Shown here piece after piece: positions 16,556 through 24,000 of a stretch of DNA of 64,000 bases. This stretch comes from Nocardia pseudobrasiliensis NBRC 108224. Its GTDB lineage: Bacteria; Actinomycetota; Actinomycetes; Mycobacteriales; Mycobacteriaceae. Below the pieces are notes generated by a model. It was not told the origin of the DNA, did not search any database, and worked only from the letters and a program-made list of their open reading frames with translations. The position numbers and the translations under genes are program-made. Each line of letters opens with the position of its first letter. Position 1 is the stretch's first letter. Location: contig NZ_BDBS01000009.1 of the NCBI RefSeq assembly GCF_001613105.1, positions 62,001 through 126,000 of the forward strand. Reading direction: 5' to 3'.

Positions 16556-17876
16556 GGCCGATCACGTATTCGTCCGCGATGGAAAGGGATCGGTCCAGCA
16601 GCGCCAGTCCCTCGCCGATCTCGGCCTCGTCGATGATCAGCGGCGGGCATACGAGCACGATGTTCCAGTGGGTGAGCAGATACAGCCCCCGGGCGAACGC
16701 GTCGGCGGTCAGCCGCGCCATCGGTTCAGCGGCCGCGGCGTCGGGGTTGTACGGGACGAGGGGCTGCCTGGTCTCGCGGTCGGTGACCAGTTCGATTCCC
16801 CAGAAGCAGCCGCTACCACGGATATCCCCGATCGAGGGATGCCGCTCGGCCAATTCGCGCAGTCCCGCGCCGATCAGCGCGCCCAGCTGCTCGGAGCGTT
16901 CGACGAGCCGATCCTTCTGATAGACCCCCAACGCGGCCACCGCGGCGGCGCAGGCCACGGGGTGGGCGCTGTGGGTCAGCCCGTAGGGAAACATCGACTC
17001 CTGCAGCCACGGGGTGAACCGGTCGCTGACCGCGACCGCCGCCAGGGGCAGATATCCGGCGGTCAAACCCTTCGCGCAGGTGATGATGTCGGGCACCACA
17101 TCCCAGCGATCGCATGCGAACCAGGTTCCGGTGCGCCCGAATCCGGTCATGACCTCGTCCAGGATCAGCAGGATCCCGTACTCGGCGCACACCTCGCGGA
17201 TGGCCCGCAGATATCCGTCGGGCGGGACGATCACGCCGTTGATTCCGGTGATCGGCTCGATGATCACCGCGGCCACATTCTCCGGGCCCTCGTACTGCAG
17301 CAGTTCGCGCAGATGCGGTGCGCCCGAGCACACCGGACACGGCGAGGGATGTCCGGCCGGGCAGCGGTAGGTGTAGGGATCGAGCATGCGCACCACACCG
17401 GGCACGCCCGGCTCCCCGACCCAGCGCCTCGGTTCGCCGGTCAGCGTGAGAGCGCCCGCGGTGCTGCCGTGATAGGACCGGTAGCGGGCGATGATCTTGT
17501 CGCGGCCGGTGTAGGCCCGCGCCAGCCGGATGGCGGCCTCATTGGCCTCGGTTCCGCTGCAGGCGAAGAAGAACGAGTTGAGATCGCCCGGGGTGACCTC
17601 GGCGAGCCGGTCGGCCAATTCGCCGACGACCTCGACATCCCAGGGACGGCCGAGGGTGGCCATGGTGGCGACCTGTTTCTGAATCGCCTCCTGAACCTCG
17701 GTGCGGCTGTGTCCCAGATTGGCGTTGACGAGCTGGGAACCGAAGTCGAGATAGGACCGGCCGGAGGCGTCGAAGAACCGGCAACCGCTACCACCGACGA
17801 TCCGCGGCGGCGCTTGCAGACCCTGTTTCGACCACGACTGGATGACCCGCCCGCGGGCTGATGTGGACTCTGCCAT
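16548..17876 (-). CDS. Class III (omega) PLP aminotransferase, taurine/beta-alanine type
   Basis: PLP aminotransferase of 442 residues with the Schiff-base Lys269 in CAKGLTAGYLPL and the pyridine-binding Asp240 in LILDEVM. An internal CPAGHPSPCPVC segment is shared with taurine-type aminotransferases as I recall them. Taurine enzymes convert a sulfonic amine to sulfoacetaldehyde, and 2-aminoethylphosphonate/phosphonoacetaldehyde is the phosphonic counterpart. So this enzyme may make 2-aminoethylphosphonate from phosphonoacetaldehyde, or aminomethylphosphonate from phosphonoformaldehyde. It has a GGAGG ribosome site and lies 15 bases after the ABC permease. Family firm, substrate inferred from the cluster. 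Confidence 0.88.
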   Translation of the reverse strand: MAESTSARGRVIQSWSKQGLQAPPRIVGGSGCRFFDASGRSYLDFGSQLVNANLGHSRTEVQEAIQKQVATMATLGRPWDVEVVGELADRLAEVTPGDLNSFFFACSGTEANEAAIRLARAYTGRDKIIARYRSYHGSTAGALTLTGEPRRWVGEPGVPGVVRMLDPYTYRCPAGHPSPCPVCSGAPHLRELLQYEGPENVAAVIIEPITGINGVIVPPDGYLRAIREVCAEYGILLILDEVMTGFGRTGTWFACDRWDVVPDIITCAKGLTAGYLPLAAVAVSDRFTPWLQESMFPYGLTHSAHPVACAAAVAALGVYQKDRLVERSEQLGALIGAGLRELAERHPSIGDIRGSGCFWGIELVTDRETRQPLVPYNPDAAAAEPMARLTADAFARGLYLLTHWNIVLVCPPLIIDEAEIGEGLALLDRSLSIADEYVIGHG

Positions 17877-17891
17877 TTCGGTGCTCCTCCT

Positions 17892-18644
17892 TCAGCGGAT
17901 CGCGACCCGACGCTGACTTCCCGGATCGAAGGCGACGGTCGCGATGATCGACAGCACGCAGGCCCATCCGATGAGTACGGCGAGATTCTGCGCGATACTC
18001 GCCAACCCCCCGTGTTCGGTCAGGACCCGGCGCATACCATCCACCGCCCAGTACTGCGGGGTCAGCGGCGCGAGCGGACGATCCCAGGCAGGCATGAGCC
18101 GCACCGGCACGATCGCGCCGCCGACCGCGCCCATTCCGAGTACGACCAGCTGGCACAGGTTCTGCATGGCCGAGACATTGCGGGTGAGCGAGGTCAGCAC
18201 GAGTCCCAGCGCGATGGCGGTCCAGGCGATGGTCACGACGAGTACGGCCAGGGCCACCGGTGAACCGTTGATCGTGCCGCCGAACAGCATTCGGCCGGTG
18301 AGCACCAACAGCGTCATCTGCGCCGCCGAGAGCAGGAAGTACGGTATCGCGAGCTGGATCGCCATCACACCCCGCGACAGCCCGCTGGAACGCACCAATG
18401 TCCATGCGCCGGAGGCATGTTCGCGATAGTGGGAGGTGCCCATGAACATCATGACATAGAAGCCGAACATGATCGTGAAGCCGGGGACGGTCTGATTCGC
18501 CCCCGCGCCGCCGGTGATCCCGGAGAAAGCATCGCTGAGCAACGCCTGCATCAGAAGCGGTGCGGCGAACAGGAATACGAACAGGGTCGGATCCTGCCGC
18601 CAGGTCGCCAGCTCCTTGCGAATGAAGGCCCAGGTGAGGGTCAT
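17892..18644 (-). CDS. ABC-2 type transporter permease
   Basis: Integral membrane protein of 250 residues with about six hydrophobic segments (for example FVFLFAAPLLMQALL and LAVLIGWACVLSIIATVAF) and the ABC-2 pattern of a loop followed by paired helices. It should form the membrane part of an exporter with the ATPase gene, which it overlaps as ATGA. GGAGG precedes its ATG. The likely role is export of, and self-protection against, the phosphonate product. Confidence 0.88.
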   Translation of the reverse strand: MTLTWAFIRKELATWRQDPTLFVFLFAAPLLMQALLSDAFSGITGGAGANQTVPGFTIMFGFYVMMFMGTSHYREHASGAWTLVRSSGLSRGVMAIQLAIPYFLLSAAQMTLLVLTGRMLFGGTINGSPVALAVLVVTIAWTAIALGLVLTSLTRNVSAMQNLCQLVVLGMGAVGGAIVPVRLMPAWDRPLAPLTPQYWAVDGMRRVLTEHGGLASIAQNLAVLIGWACVLSIIATVAFDPGSQRRVAIR

Positions 18645-19597
18645 CGAACCTCCGATCCGGGCCGGTACTGTTCGAGCGCGTGCAGGAACGCGTTCTCCAG
18701 CGAAACCGGTATCGAACGCACATCTTTGACGGGCAGGTGACTCTCGTCGATCGCGCGGACCACCGCGGGCAGGATCTCCACCTGTGGCGTGCTCACCCGA
18801 ATACGCCTGTCGCGCACGGTGATCGCGATATCGGGCACCGCGTCGCGCAGCAGCGCCGCCACGGCCGCGGTCTCGTCGGTGGCGATCTCGCAGTACGGGC
18901 TGGCGTATTCGGCCACGAAGTTCTTCACGTCGGCGGTGACGACGATCGATCCGGTATCGAGCACACCCACACGGTCGCAGAGGGATTCGGCTTCCTCGAG
19001 ATGGTGGGTGGTGTAGAGGATCGTCGAACCCTCGCCGCGCAGTTCACGCAGCAGATTGTGAATGGCGTGGCGAGAGTCGATATCGACGCCGGTACTCGGC
19101 TCGTCCAGCACCATCAGCGGCGGCGAATGCACGATTCCCATGCCGATCGAAAGCCGACGGCGTTCGCCCCCGGACAGATACGCCCCACCGCGATCGGCGA
19201 TCCGATCCAGCCCGAGGCGTTCCATCACCTCCGCGGCCCGGCGCTGTGCGCCGCGCCGCGACAGGCCGCGCGCGATGGCGGCGAAGCGCAGGTTCTGCCA
19301 CACCGTCATCGCCAGATACACCGTATTGTCCTGCGGCACATAGCCGATCCGCCGTCGCACCGATCGGCCGTGCCCGCGCACATCGCGGCCGAAGACCTCC
19401 ACCTGTCCGGCGCTCGGCGCGAGCAGCCCGCAGATGATGTCCAGGGCGGTGGATTTACCCGCGCCGTTGCGGCCCAGCAGTCCGAAGATCTCCCCGCGCC
19501 CGATGGCCAGATCCACGCCGTTCAGGGCCGTGACCGAGCCGTACGCCTTACGCAATCCCCGCACGAGGACGACCGGCTCGTCGAGGGCCGCGTCCAC
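18641..19597 (-). CDS. ABC transporter ATP-binding protein (DrrA/ABC-2 type)
   Basis: ATPase of 318 residues with Walker A GRNGAGKST, the Q-loop region VPQDN, the signature LSGGERRR, Walker B LMVLDEPS and the switch His in TTHHLEE, followed by a roughly 90-residue C-terminal domain typical of drug-exporting ABC-2 ATPases. The start is GTG at 19597, 2 bases after the hydrolase stop. It pairs with the permease next to it and probably powers export of the cluster product. Confidence 0.92.
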   Translation of the reverse strand: MDAALDEPVVLVRGLRKAYGSVTALNGVDLAIGRGEIFGLLGRNGAGKSTALDIICGLLAPSAGQVEVFGRDVRGHGRSVRRRIGYVPQDNTVYLAMTVWQNLRFAAIARGLSRRGAQRRAAEVMERLGLDRIADRGGAYLSGGERRRLSIGMGIVHSPPLMVLDEPSTGVDIDSRHAIHNLLRELRGEGSTILYTTHHLEEAESLCDRVGVLDTGSIVVTADVKNFVAEYASPYCEIATDETAAVAALLRDAVPDIAITVRDRRIRVSTPQVEILPAVVRAIDESHLPVKDVRSIPVSLENAFLHALEQYRPGSEVR

Positions 19598-19599
19598 GG

Positions 19600-20739
19600 T
19601 CAGGCCCGGTACTGGGCGACGATCGAGCGGACCTCGTCGCGATAGTGGACCGCTCGCCCGTAGCACTGGGTCATCAGCACCGCGCCCACCCCGCTGGGAA
19701 TGTCGTAGACGAAACAGGTCGCCGCGCGGCCCAGCCAGCCCACGGTGTGCGCGCTCGGATCCGCTGCCGCCCAGGCCGGTTCGCTGCTCGGCACGTGCAG
19801 GCCGTAGGAGAAGCCGTAGCCCTTGCCGGGGATGTAGTCGGGGCCGCCGCCCGCGAGCGGTCCGATCCGATCGACGAATATGTCGCGGGTGACGGGTCCC
19901 AGGGCCGGGATGGACAGTCGGCCGTCGCGGTCGGCGGCGATCGCGCACAGCAGCCGGGCGAAATCGGCGGCGGTCGAGTAGCCGCCGGATCCGGCCGACA
20001 GCCAAGCGGGACGCTTGCGGTGGGTCACGAGGTGTTCGGGTGTTCCGGGTTGGTCCGGCAGCGGTTCGGCCACGCGGTGCAGATCCGCCGCACGGACGCT
20101 GAAACCGGTGTCGCGCAGGCCGAGTGGGCGGCAGACCCGCTGCTCGATGATCTCGTCGAGGGGTCGGTTGTCGGCGAGTTCCAGGATGCGGCCGAGGACG
20201 TCCATGGCCATGCCGTATTCCCAGACGGTGCCCGGGTCCGCGGCCAGGGGTTGGCGGGCGAGGGTGCGCACGACCTCGTCCAGGGTGTGCGAGTCGGTGC
20301 GGTGCTCGTACTTCCGCACCGCGGCGCGGTCGTAGTAGGGCTTGATATTGCGCGAGGTGTGATGCCCGCCGCCGATGCCCGCGGTCTGGCGCATCAGATC
20401 CTCGATCAGCAGTGGCCGTTTCGGCGGGCGCAGTACGCCGTCGGCCTCGACGCGTACGTCGGTGAAGTACGGCAGCCATGTCGACACCGGGTCGTCGAGT
20501 CGGAGCCGGCCCTCGGCCGTCATCGTCAGGGTCGCCAGGGCCGTGAAGACCTTCGTCATGGAGTAGATGCGAAAGATCGCGTCCTCGCGCATGGGTGTCG
20601 CGGCGTCGGGACCGAGGGTGCCGACGGCGCGCAGATCGATCAGCGAGCCACCGGCCGTGACCGCCACGACCGCGCCCGCGATTCGGCGCGCCCGCACATC
20701 GTCGGATACGGCCTCGAGCAGGTCCGTGATCATGTCCAT
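19600..20739 (-). CDS. Serine hydrolase of the beta-lactamase class C/esterase fold
   Basis: Cytoplasmic-looking hydrolase of 379 residues with no signal peptide. It has the SxxK motif in YSMTK, a Tyr-Gly-Met in the place of YxN, and HTVGWLG as the third motif, which fits esterases, amidases and transpeptidase-like enzymes of this fold rather than true beta-lactamases. It sits between the PanC homologue and the exporter genes with 2-13 base gaps. Possible roles are acyl transfer or hydrolysis during maturation, or resistance. AAGG lies five bases before the ATG at 20739; a second ATG two codons in is possible. Confidence 0.85.
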   Translation of the reverse strand: MDMITDLLEAVSDDVRARRIAGAVVAVTAGGSLIDLRAVGTLGPDAATPMREDAIFRIYSMTKVFTALATLTMTAEGRLRLDDPVSTWLPYFTDVRVEADGVLRPPKRPLLIEDLMRQTAGIGGGHHTSRNIKPYYDRAAVRKYEHRTDSHTLDEVVRTLARQPLAADPGTVWEYGMAMDVLGRILELADNRPLDEIIEQRVCRPLGLRDTGFSVRAADLHRVAEPLPDQPGTPEHLVTHRKRPAWLSAGSGGYSTAADFARLLCAIAADRDGRLSIPALGPVTRDIFVDRIGPLAGGGPDYIPGKGYGFSYGLHVPSSEPAWAAADPSAHTVGWLGRAATCFVYDIPSGVGAVLMTQCYGRAVHYRDEVRSIVAQYRA

Positions 20740-20752
20740 TGTTGCCTTCGGG

Positions 20753-21592
20753 TCAAATCTCGAGATTGTCGATCAGTCGGGTGTTCCCGACCCAGACGGC
20801 CGCCACCAGCCGGTTGCTACGGATCGCGATCCGCACGGGTTCGAGGGTTTCACTGTCGACCAGTTCCAGATAGTCGATGCGCGCCACGCCCGCCCGCACC
20901 AACTCGCGGCGGCCCTCGTCGAGTATCGCGGCGACCGAATCCGGTTCGGCCCGCAGCGCCGCGACCAGTTCGGACAGGATGCGGAAAAGCGCTGCGGCGC
21001 TGGGGCGTTCGGCGATGGTCAGATAGGCGTTGCGGGAGGACAGGGCCAGACCGTCCGGCTCGCGCACGGTCGGCACCCCGCGCACCTCGAGTGGCAGGCC
21101 CAGGTCGCGGACCAGAGCCCGCATCACCACCAATTGCTGAAAGTCCTTCTCCCCCAGATACACCGCGGTCGGGGCGAGTTGGATCAGGATCTTGGCCATC
21201 TCGGTGGTGACCCCGGCGAAATGGGTGGGGCGACTGCGCCCGCACAGCACCGACGACAGCCGCGGCACCGCGACGGTCAGCCCGAAGCCGGGCGGGAACA
21301 GCTCCTGCGCCGAGGGCAGCCAGGCGATATCGACCTCGGCCTTCTCGCAGAGTCCCAGATCCCGGTCCTCGTCGCGCGGATAGGATTCGAAATCCTCATG
21401 GGGCGCGAATTGCAGCGGATTGACGAAAACCGACGCCACCACCACATCATCACGCGTCTTGGCCGCGCGGACGAGGGCGAGATGTCCTTCGTGCAGGGCG
21501 CCCATGGTCGGCACGTAGCCGATGCTCTCACCCCGATCGCGTGGCGCCGAGAGCATTTCGCGCAGCTCGGCCATACTCCGGACAACGATCAT
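20753..21592 (-). CDS. panC: Pantothenate synthetase homologue (PanC) within the phosphonate cluster
   Basis: Pantoate-amine ligase of 279 residues. Canonical PanC adenylates pantoate and joins it to beta-alanine. The adenylation motifs are intact: the HIGH-like PTMGALHEGH (His34, His37), VFVNPLQF (Asn58, Gln61), GEKDFQQL (Lys149, Asp150, Gln153) and LALSSRN. Residues equivalent to the pantoate-binding glutamines of M. tuberculosis PanC look conserved. It leads the right operon and has no panD or panB beside it, so it is probably a dedicated paralogue. It may couple pantoate to an aminoalkylphosphonate, act as a resistant target copy, or simply be the only panC; the first is the most interesting. 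Confidence 0.9.
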   Translation of the reverse strand: MIVVRSMAELREMLSAPRDRGESIGYVPTMGALHEGHLALVRAAKTRDDVVVASVFVNPLQFAPHEDFESYPRDEDRDLGLCEKAEVDIAWLPSAQELFPPGFGLTVAVPRLSSVLCGRSRPTHFAGVTTEMAKILIQLAPTAVYLGEKDFQQLVVMRALVRDLGLPLEVRGVPTVREPDGLALSSRNAYLTIAERPSAAALFRILSELVAALRAEPDSVAAILDEGRRELVRAGVARIDYLELVDSETLEPVRIAIRSNRLVAAVWVGNTRLIDNLEI

Positions 21593-21675
21593 CGCGGTGA
21601 ATCCTCAGCAGTACGACCCGCGGCGATCGCCGCCGTGGACATCCGGCAATCCTAACAAGGACTTCGCGGCACGGT

Positions 21676-21708
21676 CGCGAATCCGTCCTACTCCGAACGG
21701 ATTTCGCG
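21676..21708. terminator. Hairpin between the SDR and PanC operons, probable terminator and cluster boundary
   Basis: CGCGAATCCGT (21676-21686) pairs with ACGGATTTCGCG (21697-21708) around a 10-base loop, leaving one bulged base. It follows the stop of the minus-strand SDR and precedes the PanC gene on the same strand, so it would insulate the two transcription units. There is no U-tract, as is common in actinobacteria. Confidence 0.45.
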
Positions 21709-21725
21709 AGTGCGGACCGGTCGCT

Positions 21726-22421
21726 CTACCAGGGGACGGTCTTGCCGTGGCGATCCAGGAATTGCAGACCCGGCGCGCCCGCCTGCGCCTCGAGGACGTC
21801 GACGACCGCCGGGATGCTGTCCTCCGGTTCGAGGGGTGCGTCGGGTCCGCCGAGCAGGGTCCGGTTGTGACCCGGGTCGATGAGCAGTTTGGTGTGCCCG
21901 TCGTCGACATAACGGGTGGCGTAGCTGCGCATCAGCTGATTGAGCGCGGCCTTGCTGGCCTTGTAGAGCTCGTAGCCCTCCTCGGTGTTCTGCGAGACGC
22001 TGCCCTGTTCGGAGGACATGATCGCGACGGTTCCGCCGGGGACGACCAGGTCGCGCAGGGTCTCGACGGTGCGTAGCGGGCTCAGCGCGTTGGTGATCAT
22101 CACCTCGGTGAACATCTCGGTGGGGACCTGATCGATCGACAGATCGCCGCGATCGATCGCGGCATTGACGAACAGCAGATCGAATGCGCGGTCGGCCAGG
22201 CGCTCACGCAGGGCGGTCAGTTGGGCGGGGTCGGTCATCTCGAGCGATTCGATGATCAGCTGTCCGTTCGACGCCTCGGCCCTGGCCTGTAGTTCGCCGC
22301 CGGGTCGGCGGGTCGTGGCGATGACCTGCCAGCCGCGGCGGATGAGCTCGTCGGCCAGGACCAGGCCCAGGCCGCGGGAGGCGCCGACGACGAGGGCTCG
22401 GCGGTGGGATGACGTGGACAT
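21726..22421 (-). CDS. Short-chain dehydrogenase, TetR-controlled
   Basis: SDR of 231 residues with cofactor loop VGASRGLGLV and Tyr-x3-Lys in YELYKASK. It resembles the C-factor/sniffer-like branch (FVNAAIDRG replaces NNAG). It diverges from a TetR regulator across two palindromic operators and is probably its repressed target. It is likely a housekeeping or detoxifying reductase outside the phosphonate cluster, from which a hairpin separates it. Substrate unknown. Confidence 0.82.
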   Translation of the reverse strand: MSTSSHRRALVVGASRGLGLVLADELIRRGWQVIATTRRPGGELQARAEASNGQLIIESLEMTDPAQLTALRERLADRAFDLLFVNAAIDRGDLSIDQVPTEMFTEVMITNALSPLRTVETLRDLVVPGGTVAIMSSEQGSVSQNTEEGYELYKASKAALNQLMRSYATRYVDDGHTKLLIDPGHNRTLLGGPDAPLEPEDSIPAVVDVLEAQAGAPGLQFLDRHGKTVPW

Positions 22422-22441
22422 ATCTACTCCTATTTCGATTA

Positions 22442-22475
22442 GACGCAACGTTGTGTCTAGACGCAACGTTGCGTC
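22442..22475. promoter_or_regulatory. Two tandem TetR-type operators
   Basis: The right site (22460-22475) is a perfect palindrome, GACGCAACGTTGCGTC. The left site (22442-22457) is identical except for one base (GACGCAACGTTGTGTC). Their centres are 18 bp apart, so two dimers could bind on nearly the same DNA face. They lie between the divergent SDR and TetR genes and should repress both. Confidence 0.8.
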
Positions 22476-22515
22476 AACGGTACAGCACGTCCCCGCTGGT
22501 TGGTAAGGTGTCGCC

Positions 22516-23115
22516 ATGCCTGCTGCGGATTCCCACCCTCCCAGGCCGCGTTCCGGCAATCGTCGCGACGAGGCCGCGCGCCTGGCCGTGCTGCACGCGG
22601 CCGATGATCTGCTCGTCGAGCACGGCTTCGGCGCGCTGACCATCGAGGCGATCGCGCGGCGGGCCGGGGTGGCCAAGCAGACGATCTATCGCTGGTGGCC
22701 GTCGAAGGTGGAGATCCTGCTCGATACGCTGATCGAGGACAGCGAGAAGCGGTTTCCGGTCCCGGCGGACAGGGCAACGGTCGACGGCATCCGCGGTTAT
22801 CTGCGCGGCTTCGCGCGATTTCTCACCCGCGATCCCGCGGGCAAGGTGCTGCTCGCGCTACTGGCCCAGGCGCAGCACGATCCCGCCACTGCCGCGAGTC
22901 TGCGGCAGCGTTATCTCGCGCCGCGCCGGGCTCGGGAGCGCGAATTGCTCACGCGCGCGGTGGATGCCGGGGAGATCGCGCCGCGCCTGGGCGTGGATGC
23001 CGCACTCGACGCCCTGGTCGGGCCGATCGTGTACTGCGCGCTGACCGGGTCGAGTATCGCGCGGGGCCTGGTGGACACCCTGGTCGAGGATGTGTTGCGG
23101 CCCCGGTCCACATGA
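22516..23115 (+). CDS. TetR/AcrR family transcriptional regulator
   Basis: Repressor of 199 residues. The N-terminal helix-turn-helix runs through LTIEAIARRAGVAKQTIYRWW and is typical of the family; the C-terminal ligand domain resembles the TetR_C group with the GPIVYCALTG segment. It is divergent from the SDR and two operators lie between them, so it probably autoregulates and responds to the SDR substrate. The stop directly abuts the stop of the convergent GrpB gene. Confidence 0.92.
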   Translation: MPAADSHPPRPRSGNRRDEAARLAVLHAADDLLVEHGFGALTIEAIARRAGVAKQTIYRWWPSKVEILLDTLIEDSEKRFPVPADRATVDGIRGYLRGFARFLTRDPAGKVLLALLAQAQHDPATAASLRQRYLAPRRARERELLTRAVDAGEIAPRLGVDAALDALVGPIVYCALTGSSIARGLVDTLVEDVLRPRST

Positions 23116-23703
23116 TCACAGCATCCCGGCGGCACGAAACAGACGGTCGTAGATCTCTCGAATCACCCTCTGCTTGCGGATGTTGTAGTCCATGACCCCG
23201 CCGCCGCCCGGAACCGCCTCCCGCTTGGCCCGTTCGTACAGTGCGCGATCCTCGGGATGTTCACGCAACCAGTCACGAAACATCCGATGGCGGATGATCT
23301 CCGGACTCTCCGGCCCGAACACATGCAGATTCACTCGAGGCTCGCCGAGCCTGAGACAACGATGCTCGTGAAACGACGGCTCCCGAACCGTCAGCACGTA
23401 CCCGAGCGCTTCGAGGGCCGGAACATAGGAAGGCTCGTCGGTCGGATCCGCCACGGTGAGGTCGATATCGACCACATCCTTGGCGGCGAGCCCCGCCACC
23501 GCCGTGGACCCCACATGCTCGACCTCCAGCGCCGCCTCACCCAACACCGCCCGAATATCGTTGGCCAGCAGCTGAAAACGATCCGGCCACCGCGGATCGT
23601 AGGCGACGATCACCACGGTCTCCGCCCGCGGCGGCCCGTCGACCCAGGGGTTCTCGGTGGGGTCGGGGTCGGTATGCCGGGTGATCTCCTCGAATGTGGG
23701 CAC
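23116..23703 (-). CDS. GrpB/UPF0157 nucleotidyltransferase-fold protein
   Basis: GrpB-family protein of 195 residues with the signature EHVGSTAVAGLAAKDVVDIDL and the downstream HVFGPESPE-type segment. The family has a nucleotidyltransferase fold but no settled activity in bacteria. It is notable because the CoaE protein in this window carries the same domain at its C-terminus. It stands alone between the TetR gene and the EF-hand protein. Confidence 0.88.
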   Translation of the reverse strand: MPTFEEITRHTDPDPTENPWVDGPPRAETVVIVAYDPRWPDRFQLLANDIRAVLGEAALEVEHVGSTAVAGLAAKDVVDIDLTVADPTDEPSYVPALEALGYVLTVREPSFHEHRCLRLGEPRVNLHVFGPESPEIIRHRMFRDWLREHPEDRALYERAKREAVPGGGGVMDYNIRKQRVIREIYDRLFRAAGML

Positions 23704-23741
23704 CCCGAGGAAGTTAGCCGCGCGAAAGAGTCAGGGCAATC

Positions 23742-23960
23742 CTATTTCTCGGAGGTGAAGAGGTGGTCGCACAGTTTCGCGAATTCGGAGTAGGTCAGTT
23801 TGCCGTTTCGGTCGAGGTCCAGATCGGTCATGAATTGGTCTGTGCCGGTGGTGGCGCCGAATTCTCGGAGCATGGCGGCTAGTTCGTCGCGGTCGAGGTA
23901 GCCGCTGTCGTCGGTGTCGTAGACCCGGAAGATCGCCTCGTAGTTGTGACCGGTTGCCAT
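23742..23960 (-). CDS. Small EF-hand calcium-binding protein
   Basis: Protein of 72 residues with two EF-hand loops, DTDDSGYLDRDE and DLDRNGKLTYSE, each with acidic positions 1, 3, 5 and 12 or close equivalents. It resembles the small calerythrin/CasA-like EF-hand proteins of actinomycetes, possibly Ca2+ sensors or buffers. No partner gene is visible. Confident fold call, unknown role. Confidence 0.88.
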   Translation of the reverse strand: MATGHNYEAIFRVYDTDDSGYLDRDELAAMLREFGATTGTDQFMTDLDLDRNGKLTYSEFAKLCDHLFTSEK

Positions 23961-24000
23961 GACTGGAGTATGGCAGACCGGCAGGTGGCCGGGACGGCGG

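Noticed and set aside
18641..20479. Single 612-residue fused protein ending in the ABC ATPase
   Set aside because: The first half is out-of-frame shadow of the serine hydrolase; the GTG at 19597 starts the real ATPase.
2431..21592. Phosphinothricin tripeptide cluster
   Set aside because: No phosphonoformate cytidylyltransferase, carboxy-PEP synthase, P-methylase or multi-module NRPS is present.
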